Shown here one piece after another: positions 26,307 through 33,828 of a stretch of 64,000 bases of DNA. The translations under genes and the position numbers were made by a program. The stretch covers positions 2,352,001-2,416,000 of the forward strand of contig NZ_CP135162.1 of the NCBI RefSeq assembly GCF_001940165.2, written 5' to 3'. This stretch comes from Roseburia sp. 831b (lineage in GTDB: Bacteria > Bacillota > Clostridia > Lachnospirales > Lachnospiraceae). Every line of letters starts with the position of its first letter. The stretch's first letter is position 1. The notes under the pieces were generated by a model. That model saw nothing but the letters and a program-made list of their open reading frames with translations. It did no database searches and was not told the DNA's origin.

Positions 26307-27431
26307 ATGAATATATTACAATCCATCTTTACCGATTATTATGAACACATCATTTACCAACTCCATCCTCGTCCTGCTGTCATTGAAAATGTCAACAAGA
26401 TGATTCATTGTGGTGACTCTTCTCACGGTGGTGCCATGTATGGCTGTCCTCACTGCGGAAATCTTAAATTTGTTCCCTTTCGCTGTAAAAGCCGTTTTTG
26501 CCCTTCCTGTGGAAACAAATACAACCAGCTTCGTTCTTTTCAGATGTCCTGCAAGCTCGTTTCCTGTGTTCACCGCCATTGTGTTTTCACCATCCCAGAG
26601 GAACTCCGCATTTATTTTCTCAAAGACAGGTCTCTCTTAAATTGCTTATTTCATTCTGTCCGTGACGTTGTCCTTCGTATGTTTTCCAAAATGAATAAAA
26701 CTGAAAACTTTACTCCCGGATTTATCTGTGTTCTTCACACCTTTGGGCGTGACTTAAAATGGAATCCCCATATCCATGCCCTCATCTCTGAAGGCGGTGC
26801 TGGCAACATCACTCCCTGGCGTCCTGTCAAACACTTTGATTACAACTTTCTTCGTAATGCCTTCCGCAAAGTGCTGCTTGAACAGCTCTCCTTCCGTATT
26901 GGTCCCACCTTTCGTAAAGTTAAAAATGAAATGTACACAAAACACTCCAATGGTTTTTATGTTCGTGCAAAGCCAAATCTCTGCACTCCTGATATTACCA
27001 TTAAATACATCAGCCGATACCTCGGCAGGCCTGTTATCGCCACATCACGTATTGATTATTATGACGGCGAAAATGTAACCTTTCATTACACCAGACACGA
27101 AGACAACAAAACAGTTACTGAAACCATCCCTGCTTTGAACTTCATCCAAAAACTAATTGTACACATCCCCGAAAAACATTTCAAAATGCTTCGCTACTAT
27201 GGGATATATGCCAAACATCATAAACAGGAAAAGAATCTCCGTAAATGTATTTCTGCTGAAAAACAACATTTCCTGCGTTCTATCCAGGACTGGCGGCACT
27301 CCATTCTTCTCTCTTTCGGATACGACCCTCTCTGCTGTTCCGAATGTGGCACTTCTATGTTGGTTTTAGAAGTTTACCACAAAAAAACTGCACTATTTGA
27401 ACAATATCGAAAGGTTATGGGATATGGATAA
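26307..27431 (+). CDS. IS91 family transposase
   Basis: 374-residue HUH (Y2) transposase. The N-terminal zinc-binding domain has the Cys pairs CPHC (47-50) and CPSC (65-68); the HUH metal motif is HIH (155-157, in NPHIHALI); the two-tyrosine motif is YISRY (234-238). It nicks one strand and attaches covalently to its 5' end for rolling-circle transposition. The frame is intact and of normal length for the Firmicute group, so the element may be active. No ribosome site of strength is seen, only a short leader after the palindrome. Confidence 0.92.
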   Translation: MNILQSIFTDYYEHIIYQLHPRPAVIENVNKMIHCGDSSHGGAMYGCPHCGNLKFVPFRCKSRFCPSCGNKYNQLRSFQMSCKLVSCVHRHCVFTIPEELRIYFLKDRSLLNCLFHSVRDVVLRMFSKMNKTENFTPGFICVLHTFGRDLKWNPHIHALISEGGAGNITPWRPVKHFDYNFLRNAFRKVLLEQLSFRIGPTFRKVKNEMYTKHSNGFYVRAKPNLCTPDITIKYISRYLGRPVIATSRIDYYDGENVTFHYTRHEDNKTVTETIPALNFIQKLIVHIPEKHFKMLRYYGIYAKHHKQEKNLRKCISAEKQHFLRSIQDWRHSILLSFGYDPLCCSECGTSMLVLEVYHKKTALFEQYRKVMGYG

Positions 27432-27607
27432 CTCCATGCTCATAGTAATTCTTTCTCCATAGTCAGATAGTGCAGCTGTCCTAAACCAAAACAAAAAACT
27501 TCATAAACAACGTCACGGCGAATCCACCATTCGCTCTTTTGTCATGTCATTTTTTATTTCAAGTTCATTATACACTATTTCTGACTGTTTGAGAAATTTC
27601 CTATAAA

Positions 27608-28345
27608 GTGAAAAAGAAAATCCAGACCATCTATAATGATTCTAAACAGAATTACGGCGCCCCTAAAATAACCCAGGAACTTCGTAAATCCGGCGAAACC
27701 ATTGCTGAACGCACTGTTGGTAAATACATGCGTGAAATGGGCATCAAAGCTCAGTGGATTAAGCCTTGGACTACTACAACCAGGGATTCTGATTTTAGTA
27801 ATGAGCTTCACAACATCCTTGATGAGCAATTCAACCCTGAACGTCCTAACGCTGTCTGGTGCACCGATATCACATATATTTGGACTCAAGACGGCTTTGT
27901 TTACCTCAATTGCGTTATGGACTTATTTGCCAGGAAAATCATTGCCTGGACTCTCGCAGACACCATGGAAGTGTCTACTGTTATTGAAACCATTAATAAA
28001 GCTAAGGCTCGTCGTAATACCGATTTACCTTTGATAATACATTCAGATCGTGGTAGCCAGTATGTTTCAAATGCCTGGCGTGAAGCCACTAAATCAATGC
28101 AGCGAAGCTATTCTCATAGCGGTTATCCTTACGATAATGCTTGTATTGAATCCTTCCATTCCTTGATTAAAAGAGAATGGCTAAACAGGTTCAACATCAG
28201 AAACTATAGCCATGCATACAGGCTTGTCTTTGAATACATTGAAACCTTCTATAACACCGTCCGGATTCATAGTCATTGTGACTATATGTCCCCTGACGAA
28301 TTTGAAAAACTGTATGAAAGGGTGAATGTTCTGCCGGCTGCTTAG
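27608..28345 (+). CDS. IS3 family transposase OrfB, 5'-truncated element
   Basis: 245 residues with the HTH_21 start (YNDSKQNYGAPKITQEL) and an rve integrase core: D in VWCTDITYI, D in IHSDRGSQY and E in NACIESFHSLIK form the DDE triad. OrfB is normally made by frameshift from OrfA; here OrfA and the left inverted repeat are missing, and an in-frame TGA lies 18 bases before the GTG used as start, so the element is a remnant. Its left side abuts the end of the IS91-type element, which may have removed the missing part. Confidence 0.85.
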   Translation: MKKKIQTIYNDSKQNYGAPKITQELRKSGETIAERTVGKYMREMGIKAQWIKPWTTTTRDSDFSNELHNILDEQFNPERPNAVWCTDITYIWTQDGFVYLNCVMDLFARKIIAWTLADTMEVSTVIETINKAKARRNTDLPLIIHSDRGSQYVSNAWREATKSMQRSYSHSGYPYDNACIESFHSLIKREWLNRFNIRNYSHAYRLVFEYIETFYNTVRIHSHCDYMSPDEFEKLYERVNVLPAA

Positions 28346-28368
28346 CTGGCGGAACCTCTCATTTTAAT

Positions 28369-28394
28369 TTGTACTAAATCTTGACATAGGACCA
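28369..28394 (+). repeat. Probable right end of the IS3 remnant
   Basis: TTGTACTAAATCTTGACATA followed by GGACCA, 24 bases after the transposase stop, has the look of an IS3-type terminal repeat (outer end TGGTCC on the other strand). No left partner is seen. Confidence 0.45.
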
Positions 28395-28468
28395 AATTTC
28401 ATTTATAGCACATTTCAAAACATTTACAGCATCTTTGCAAAATCTCTCATGACCATTCAAATAAATTT

Positions 28469-28603
28469 TTATATTTTTTCTTTAACATATACACTATTTT
28501 CAAATATTTCTAGTTCAACAATAATATTTTCATAATTATCTATATGCCTTTGATATTTCTCAATTATCTCTTCCTTTGAATATTGCCGAGTTGCGCTCCC
28601 CAT
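28469..28603 (-). CDS. Small hypothetical protein, 44 residues
   Basis: MGSATRQYSKEEIIEKYQRH begins this short frame, which ends VYVKEKI. It has an AGAGGTG ribosome site at good spacing and follows the AbiTii gene by 38 bases on the same strand, so it could be the third gene of that unit. It is short, charged and probably helical. It may also be the start of a longer gene cut off by the IS3 remnant 75 bases further on. No family recognised. Confidence 0.5.
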   Translation of the reverse strand: MGSATRQYSKEEIIEKYQRHIDNYENIIVELEIFENSVYVKEKI

Positions 28604-28641
28604 TTATGCTTCACCTCTTTTGTTTATTATTCAAAATCCCT

Positions 28642-29286
28642 TCAAAATTTGCTTTGTTCTGAATTTGTATTTCCCTGTTGCATTTGCACATCTATTGCTG
28701 TTCCCCAAAAATTTGTTATATAGTTTGTTAATTCTGTTTTTTCTTGTGCTATCTTTTTTTCTTCTTCTGAGAATGAATAATCTCTCCCAACTATTCCACT
28801 TTCTTCTAACGTCAAAGCCCAATCTAAAATATTATTTTTCACTCTGCTCAAAATAGAATATATTTGATTTTTTCCAAATTCTAATCTAAATTGGGTATTA
28901 ACTCCACAACATTTTGCTACATACTTATTCATCTCAGCAGGTAGATTCATTACTAACATTGAGTTTTCAGCATTTCGGTATAAATCATATAGCTCTGAAA
29001 TTGAATTTGGCAATTTTGTTTTCGTAAAAGCTTTTTCAGCTACTGCCGAATCCATCACTACTGGAATCCATACCCCTACAGGATTTAATGCTTTCAATTG
29101 TCCTTGTATCATTCTATATTCAGGAGTCTCTTTTTTCCCATATCCCTCTTGCTCACATTGTATCCACTCTTGAAAATCTGGCAACTTCAATTTCCGCGCA
29201 ATAACATATGACTTTCTTAATAAAGATTCTATGTCTGCATTTTTATCCATAGCTTCTTTTTGTAGTTCCAAGACAATACCATTCAT
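28642..29286 (-). CDS. AbiTii domain protein (predicted phage-defence effector)
   Basis: 214 residues. Residues about 1-165 fit the AbiTii family: LQKEAMDKNADIESLLRKS, then AxKL (ARKLKLPDF), EWIQCEQEGYG and the signature PEYRMIQGQLKALNPVGVWIP (broken here as PEYRMIQGQ and ALNPVGVWIP). AbiTii proteins are predicted abortive-infection components from comparative genomics. The last 30 residues hold ITNFWG...VQMQQGNTNSEQ, a Gln/Asn-rich motif that also occurs in the protein encoded just upstream. It starts 12 bases after that gene with an AGAGGAA site, so the two are co-expressed. A defence role is inference from family and context. Confidence 0.75.
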   Translation of the reverse strand: MNGIVLELQKEAMDKNADIESLLRKSYVIARKLKLPDFQEWIQCEQEGYGKKETPEYRMIQGQLKALNPVGVWIPVVMDSAVAEKAFTKTKLPNSISELYDLYRNAENSMLVMNLPAEMNKYVAKCCGVNTQFRLEFGKNQIYSILSRVKNNILDWALTLEESGIVGRDYSFSEEEKKIAQEKTELTNYITNFWGTAIDVQMQQGNTNSEQSKF

Positions 29287-29298
29287 AATTTATTCCTC

Positions 29299-29922
29299 TT
29301 ATATAAAAAGTAATTTTATTCCTTCTACAATCCCTGTCGCAATTAGACTTCCAGCCACACCAACAGATAAATTCTTCAATTCCATTAAAAGCATTTTTAC
29401 TTTACCAGGATTTTCTTTCTTTTGAATTAAAGTATCAATTTCTGTTATTTTCTGTCTGACTTCTGTTGCTTTATCTCCAAACTCATCTTCTAACAAAGTG
29501 TCATACTTCTTAATTTTTGCAACAAACTCCGAAACCTTATCAAAATCTACTGTTTCCATATCAGTAATCGTTTGTGTTTGTGTAGAATTAACAGTTCCCT
29601 GCTGAAGCTGTATATTGCTTACACTTCCACAAAAATTATTTGTAATATTACTCATCCGTGCCTCCTGATACTGTTTTTCTTTATCCTGAAAATAATCTAT
29701 ACCTTCCATTGTTAAATAAACAGCCAACCTACCGCTAATATACATTGAACTAGCCTTCGTAATACAACCACATAATTTTAAATCATCTAATATTGCTTTT
29801 ACATTAAACTTAACATTAGGTATTTCCATGAATTCATTTATATCACAACTTATAGCATCTTGACCTAATTCCCCTCTTTTTTTCAAAAGTATCTCCAAAA
29901 ATTTTGCACTATCTTTTCTCAA
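29299..29922 (-). CDS. Winged-helix protein with shared Gln/Asn motif and C-terminal hydrophobic segment
   Basis: 207 residues, no named family recognised. Residues 1 to about 80 look like a winged helix, ending in RLAVYLTMEGIDYF. At about 91-115 is NITNNFCG...IQLQQGTVNSTQ, which matches the C-terminus of the AbiTii protein nearly residue for residue. A charged helical region follows, and the last 25 residues (VGVAGSLIATGIVEGIKLLF) are hydrophobic enough for a membrane or pore helix. TTG at 29922 is chosen because the AGGAG site is eight bases upstream; the GTG at 29931 overlaps that site. First gene of the unit, behind a promoter with a palindrome in its spacer. Confidence 0.65.
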   Translation of the reverse strand: MRKDSAKFLEILLKKRGELGQDAISCDINEFMEIPNVKFNVKAILDDLKLCGCITKASSMYISGRLAVYLTMEGIDYFQDKEKQYQEARMSNITNNFCGSVSNIQLQQGTVNSTQTQTITDMETVDFDKVSEFVAKIKKYDTLLEDEFGDKATEVRQKITEIDTLIQKKENPGKVKMLLMELKNLSVGVAGSLIATGIVEGIKLLFI

Positions 29923-30000
29923 TGCAAACACTCCTATCCAAAATTATTGAGTTTCCATTCAATTCTCTTCTCTATTTACCAACTCTATTAGCATAAGCCT

Positions 30001-30028
30001 ATTATACCATAGAAGTTTCTATAGAGAA
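30001..30028 (-). promoter_or_regulatory. Promoter with palindromic spacer for the AbiTii unit
   Basis: TTCTCT-N16-TATAAT on the minus strand; the spacer is occupied by the palindrome ATAGAA-AC-TTCTAT (30009-30022), a plausible operator for the winged-helix protein encoded first in the unit. Confidence 0.5.
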
Positions 30029-30177
30029 ATTCACTCTCAAAATTTAGATTTTATCAAAACACATTTTTATTGCACAACTGCCATATTGCATCCTTTTTGC
30101 CCACACCCCAATTCCAACATCAATACTTCTAAGCAAAAATAGAATTATCTCCCCTATTACCAAAAGCGATTTTCTAG

Positions 30178-30206
30178 TTGTATTTTCAGCCAATACGTGT
30201 TATATT
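30178..30206 (+). promoter_or_regulatory. Promoter of the putative antitoxin RNA
   Basis: TTGTAT-N17-TATATT on the plus strand, pointing at the left inverted repeat (30220-30245) and toward the toxin gene. Confidence 0.5.
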
Positions 30207-30212
30207 GATTAT

Positions 30213-30303
30213 ACAAAAAGGGTGTCACCGATAGACGGTTGACCCGTTAAATTGTTTTGCTAAAAATAGCTGCTCAACTTGCTAGGTCGGGGCGGCTATT
30301 TTT
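30213..30303 (+). ncRNA. Putative antitoxin RNA of the type I cassette
   Basis: Predicted transcript of about 90 bases from the promoter at 30178-30206 to the shared terminator. It overlaps the 3' end of the toxin mRNA in antisense, and its first 26 bases copy the toxin mRNA 5' end. Existence is inferred from promoter, terminator and layout. Confidence 0.45.
30262..30303. terminator. Bidirectional terminator of the type I cassette
   Basis: AAAAATAGC / GGCTATTTTT stem with T-runs on both strands; the toxin stop codon lies inside the right arm. Confidence 0.8.
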
Positions 30304-30394
30304 GTGTCTTATTATTATCCTTACCAAAGGAATACCCTAATCCAAAGCAGGTTAAGCCGAAACTTACCACTGCGATAAAATCAACAATACTCAT
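30296..30394 (-). CDS. Small hydrophobic toxin of a type I toxin-antitoxin system
   Basis: 32 residues: MSIVDFIAVVSFGLTCFGLG followed by a Lys/Asp/Asn-rich tail (YSFGKDNNKTQK), one membrane helix plus polar end, as in the putative holin-like/TxpA/Fst class of toxins that depolarise membranes. ATG at 30394 has a very strong AAGGAGGG site; the longer open frame to 30493 is leader sequence. The mRNA would begin at the right inverted repeat and fold into several hairpins before the ribosome site. Such genes are usually silenced by an antisense RNA, here the convergent plus-strand transcript. Confidence 0.75.
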   Translation of the reverse strand: MSIVDFIAVVSFGLTCFGLGYSFGKDNNKTQK

Positions 30395-30461
30395 ATGGCT
30401 TAGCCCTCCTTTCCAAGAAGCCAATGACTTCTTTCGATTCCCTTGCGGGTTTCTATGTAAT

Positions 30462-30482
30462 CGGAGGGTCACAGTCCCTCCG
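30462..30482 (-). promoter_or_regulatory. Leader hairpin able to mask the toxin ribosome site
   Basis: CGGAGGG-ACTGTGA-CCCTCCG in the toxin mRNA leader. Its CCCTCC arm is also complementary to the toxin Shine-Dalgarno GGAGGG (30404-30409), so the two pairings are alternatives. Confidence 0.5.
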
Positions 30483-30523
30483 TAGAGGGTCAACCGCCTA
30501 CCGTTATGGTGACACCCAATGAA

Positions 30524-30552
30524 ATTTTATCATAGACCATTGGCATTTTCAA
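30524..30552 (-). promoter_or_regulatory. Promoter of the toxin mRNA
   Basis: TTGAAA-N17-TAAAAT on the minus strand; start predicted at about 30517, the first base of the right inverted repeat. Confidence 0.65.
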
Positions 30553-30579
30553 ATAAATATTCCATCTTTTCTTGTAAAA

Positions 30580-30622
30580 GAAAAAGACCTCATAGAACGG
30601 TTTCCCGCCCTACAAGGTCTTA
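30580..30622 (-). terminator. Terminator of fba
   Basis: AAGACCT/AGGTCTT stem with an inner GGCGGG-AAA-CCGTT pairing and a T-run on the minus strand. Confidence 0.75.
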
Positions 30623-30638
30623 CTATCTCTATATCTTA

Positions 30639-31505
30639 TTATTCAGCTTTTCCAACAGAACCAAATAATTCCATCTTCTCTTTTACAGTAGCTTTGATTG
30701 CTTCTGCACCTGGAGCTAATAACTTACGAGGATCGAATCCTTTTCCTTCTAAGTCTTTTCCAGCTTCGATGTATTTACGTGTAGCTTCCTGGAATGCTAA
30801 CTGGCACTCTGTATTAACGTTAATCTTAGATACTCCAAGATCAATTGCTTTTTTGATCATATCTGCAGGGATACCTGTACCACCGTGAAGAACTAATGGC
30901 ATTTTTCCTGTTTTTTCCTGAACTGCAGCTAATGTTTCGAAGCTTAATCCAGCCCAGTTTTCAGGATATTTTCCGTGAATGTTACCGATACCTGCTGCAA
31001 GCATATCTACACCAAGGTCAGCAATCATTTTACATTCGTTAGGATCTGCGCATTCGCCCATTCCTACAACACCGTCTTCTTCTCCACCGATAGAACCTAC
31101 TTCAGCTTCGATAGACATTCCCATACCATGAGCAACTGCTACTAATTCTTTTGTCTTAGCAACGTTCTCTTCGATTGCGTAGTGGGAACCATCAAACATG
31201 ATAGATGTGAATCCAGCTTTGATACATTTGTAGCATCCTTCGTAAGTACCATGGTCAAGATGTAATGCAACAGGAACTGTGATTCCTAATTCTTTATCCA
31301 TAGCTTTTACCATTGCAGCAACAGTTTCAAAACCTGTCATGTATTTACCAGCACCCTCAGATACACCTAAGATGACTGGGGAGTTTAACTCCTGTGCTGT
31401 TAAAAGGATTGATTTTGTCCACTCAAGGTTGTTGATGTTGAACTGTCCAACAGCGTAATGTCCAGCTTTTGCTTTGTCTAACATTTCTTTTGCAGATACT
31501 AACAT
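30639..31505 (-). CDS. fba: Class II fructose-1,6-bisphosphate aldolase
   Basis: 288-residue zinc-dependent aldolase that splits fructose-1,6-bisphosphate into glyceraldehyde-3-phosphate and dihydroxyacetone phosphate in glycolysis. Metal and substrate motifs: LHLDHG near residue 80, the EAEVGSIGGEEDG loop, and VLHGGTGIP near 205. The frame opens at 31520, but the GGAGG site supports ATG at 31505 (MLVSAKEML). Codon use looks that of a highly expressed gene. Preceded by about 165 bases of AT-rich leader and followed by its own terminator. Confidence 0.96.
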   Translation of the reverse strand: MLVSAKEMLDKAKAGHYAVGQFNINNLEWTKSILLTAQELNSPVILGVSEGAGKYMTGFETVAAMVKAMDKELGITVPVALHLDHGTYEGCYKCIKAGFTSIMFDGSHYAIEENVAKTKELVAVAHGMGMSIEAEVGSIGGEEDGVVGMGECADPNECKMIADLGVDMLAAGIGNIHGKYPENWAGLSFETLAAVQEKTGKMPLVLHGGTGIPADMIKKAIDLGVSKINVNTECQLAFQEATRKYIEAGKDLEGKGFDPRKLLAPGAEAIKATVKEKMELFGSVGKAE

Positions 31506-31672
31506 ATTATATTCCTCCATTTGTTAAAAATAATTAGTACATTATCATGTGCAGATTGGTTTGCACCGCTCCGCCATAAAATAAACCCATATACGAGTTT
31601 ATTATATATTACTTTTGTCCAAAAATAAAGTTAAAAATATAACAATCTTTCCTTTTCCTAATTGTCCTCTAC

Positions 31673-32566
31673 TTAATTGTCCTCTACTTTTAACTCTAAC
31701 GCCCGGTGTATATTCTTTACAATTACCTCTTCATGATCCCCGCCAAATTCTCCATCCAGCGTCCATGGAATCTCATGTTTGCAATGGAATCTGACTTCGT
31801 CTGTCTTAAATGAATAAATCATATCGGTATCATCAATCAGATTTGTAAGACTTGCCAAAATTTCATTTAACTCAATCGGGTTCTTTGGCTTCTTAATCAG
31901 AGTCACCTCAAAAACGCCATCGTCCAGCAGGACATCCTTACCTGTCATCCCTTTAAAACCACCGACAGAAGTCGAGTTCGTAATCATTCCATAGATAAAT
32001 TCATCCTGGAGTCTGGTTGTACCATATTCCACCTGCATCAGATAGGCCGGAATATCGTGAAGACATTTCGCCCCCTCTAATATGTATGCAGCATGTCCTA
32101 AAATATTCTTCAAATTCTGGCTTGTCCGGTAAGATACCTCCGTAAAAAGTCCAAATGCAGCCACATACACGAAGGAGTCCCCGTTAAAGTCTCCGATATC
32201 ACAGGCAAAATTTTTGCCGGACACCGCAACCTTTGCTGCTTTTACCATATCCTTTGGAATACCCAAAGAATTGGCGAAATCATTGGTGCTTCCCGCCGGG
32301 ATATAGCCAAGCGGAACTTTTTTCTCACGTTTCATCATACCGGTTACGGCTTCATCCAAGGTGCCATCCCCGCCGCTGCAGACCACAAGGTCATATTCAC
32401 CGGCATGATGCTCCACCTGATGCCTTGCATCATCCCTCGCCTGCGTCGGGTAAATGGTTACCTCATAATCCGCCTTTACCATTGTATCCACAATATCAAG
32501 AAGCTGATTTTTAATCTGAGCCTTTCCTGAAAATGGATTAAACACAAATAATAACTTCTTTTTCAT
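31673..32566 (-). CDS. Diacylglycerol kinase family lipid kinase (DgkB/YegS-like)
   Basis: 297-residue soluble lipid kinase. The nucleotide motif SGGDGTLDEAVTGMM lies near residue 85, followed by PLGYIPAGSTNDFA, the family's second ATP-site motif; the C-terminal half is the beta-sandwich lipid domain with ILTLDGEFGG-like PWTLDGEFGGD. In Firmicutes DgkB recycles diacylglycerol from lipoteichoic acid synthesis; another lipid substrate cannot be excluded. The stop codon region is duplicated: AGTAGAGGACAATTA occurs twice in tandem. It follows the HPr-like gene by 67 bases. Confidence 0.88.
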   Translation of the reverse strand: MKKKLLFVFNPFSGKAQIKNQLLDIVDTMVKADYEVTIYPTQARDDARHQVEHHAGEYDLVVCSGGDGTLDEAVTGMMKREKKVPLGYIPAGSTNDFANSLGIPKDMVKAAKVAVSGKNFACDIGDFNGDSFVYVAAFGLFTEVSYRTSQNLKNILGHAAYILEGAKCLHDIPAYLMQVEYGTTRLQDEFIYGMITNSTSVGGFKGMTGKDVLLDDGVFEVTLIKKPKNPIELNEILASLTNLIDDTDMIYSFKTDEVRFHCKHEIPWTLDGEFGGDHEEVIVKNIHRALELKVEDN

Positions 32567-32633
32567 AAATTCTCTCTCTTTATACGCTTTTATTTCTTAC
32601 AGTTCTACCCTTATGAACTTCTGTAAAAGTGCT

Positions 32634-32885
32634 CTAGTTATCGGTCAGAAAACCAGCAATTGCTTCAACGGCCTCTGCTTCATCCTCTCCATTTGCTTCC
32701 ACAACAATGGATGTTCCAGACAACAATCCAAGACTCATCATTCCCATAATGCTTTTTGCATTTACTTTTTTGGTATCAACTTCAAGATAAATCTCACTTG
32801 AAAATGCGTTTGCACGCTGAACTAAAAGTGCAATCGGTCTTGCTTCCAAATCGTTTGTCATCTGAATCGTTACATTCTTTTTCAT
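32634..32885 (-). CDS. HPr-like phosphocarrier lacking the catalytic His (Crh-like)
   Basis: 83-residue HPr fold. At the place of the PTS phosphorylation site (usual LHARP) the sequence is LEARPIALLVQ, so the His is Glu and PEP-dependent phosphorylation is not possible. The regulatory Ser is kept in NAKSIMGMMSL. This is the state of Crh in Bacillus, a catabolite-repression cofactor that also sits next to the yvcJ (rapZ) and whiA genes. HprK, the Ser kinase, is encoded in the same gene string. ATG at 32885 follows GGAGG. The symbol crh is not assigned because orthology is not proven. Confidence 0.85.
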   Translation of the reverse strand: MKKNVTIQMTNDLEARPIALLVQRANAFSSEIYLEVDTKKVNAKSIMGMMSLGLLSGTSIVVEANGEDEAEAVEAIAGFLTDN

Positions 32886-32935
32886 TTTGTCCTCCATTAA
32901 AACATAAATAACACACTTGTTTCTCTCACTTATTC

Positions 32936-33826
32936 CTATCCTTCACGCAATTCCTCTGCAATTGCGCTTAGCTTTCGCAATCTATGATTTACCCCCGATT
33001 TTCCAACCGGTGGATTTAAATAAGTGCCTAACTCTTTGAGTGCTGACTCTGGATACTCCAATCTAAGAAGTGCCATCTCTTTCAAATTCTCCGGCAGACT
33101 GTCTAACCCCGCCGTATCTCTGATATATTCAATATCAAGAACCTGTTTTACCGCTGCATTCACCGTCTTGCTGATGTTTGCTGTCTCACAGTTTACCTTA
33201 CGGTTTACAGAATTTCGCATCTCTTTTAAAATTCTGACATTTTCAAGATTCATCAGGGAAATATGCGCTTCCATGACGTTTAGCAAATCCACAATCTGGG
33301 AACCTTCTTTCAAATACACCACATAGTATTTTTTTCGAAGAACGATTTTCGCATCCATATCAAAGCTGTTAATCATTTCCTTTAACTGCTCCGCCTGGTG
33401 TTCATCCTTGCACACAATCTCAAAATGATAAGATTTATTCGGATCACTGATGGAACCACTTGCCAAAAATGCGCCCCGGATAAAGGCTCTTTTACAACAG
33501 GTCTGCTGAACCAAAATCCCGTTGACATCATTTGTGATGTGAGGCTTTTGCTTTTCTTCATCCCACATCTTAACTGCCTCATAAACACGTTTCCAATCCT
33601 GCGCCTTCGTGTTAGCAGTATCAAAATGAAATAATTTTTTTACCAGAATCCCGTATTTTTGCAAAAGGTTTTCATTTTCTGTATCAAGTAAAATGGTTGC
33701 GCCATTTTCGCCAATTTTCGCTTTTCCATCAAATGCAATCAGCGCTGCAAGTTCCGCAATCTGACAATGTCTGCTTTTCCCAATCTGTCCCGCTAATTCT
33801 TCCTTTACTTTACTTGAAAACGACAT
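32936..33826 (-). CDS. whiA: DNA-binding protein WhiA
   Basis: 296-residue WhiA: N-terminal degenerate LAGLIDADG homing-endonuclease fold (about 1-190, with IRGAFLASGSISDP) and a C-terminal helix-turn-helix (about 200-296, ending GKSGVNHRLRKLSAIAEEL). In Bacillus it affects cell division and chromosome segregation; in Streptomyces it controls sporulation. It begins two bases after the rapZ stop, as in the conserved rapZ-(yvcK)-whiA-crh cluster. The yvcK gene usually between rapZ and whiA is absent here. Confidence 0.95.
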   Translation of the reverse strand: MSFSSKVKEELAGQIGKSRHCQIAELAALIAFDGKAKIGENGATILLDTENENLLQKYGILVKKLFHFDTANTKAQDWKRVYEAVKMWDEEKQKPHITNDVNGILVQQTCCKRAFIRGAFLASGSISDPNKSYHFEIVCKDEHQAEQLKEMINSFDMDAKIVLRKKYYVVYLKEGSQIVDLLNVMEAHISLMNLENVRILKEMRNSVNRKVNCETANISKTVNAAVKQVLDIEYIRDTAGLDSLPENLKEMALLRLEYPESALKELGTYLNPPVGKSGVNHRLRKLSAIAEELREG

Positions 33827-33828
33827 TC

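Larger units (their letters stand above)
26235..27560 (+). mobile_element. IS91-type insertion sequence (limits approximate)
   Basis: One HUH transposase gene flanked by hairpins (26241-26271 upstream; GCGAAT/ATTCGC near 27519-27536 downstream) and without terminal inverted repeats, as expected for IS91 relatives that move by rolling-circle transposition. The exact ends cannot be set without a second copy or an empty site. Confidence 0.6.
30220..30517. repeat. Inverted repeats bounding the type I toxin-antitoxin cassette
   Basis: Left arm 30220-30245 and right arm 30487-30517 both read GGGTGTCACC...CGGTTGACCC inward on opposite strands. They coincide with the predicted 5' ends of the two convergent transcripts. 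Confidence 0.75.
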
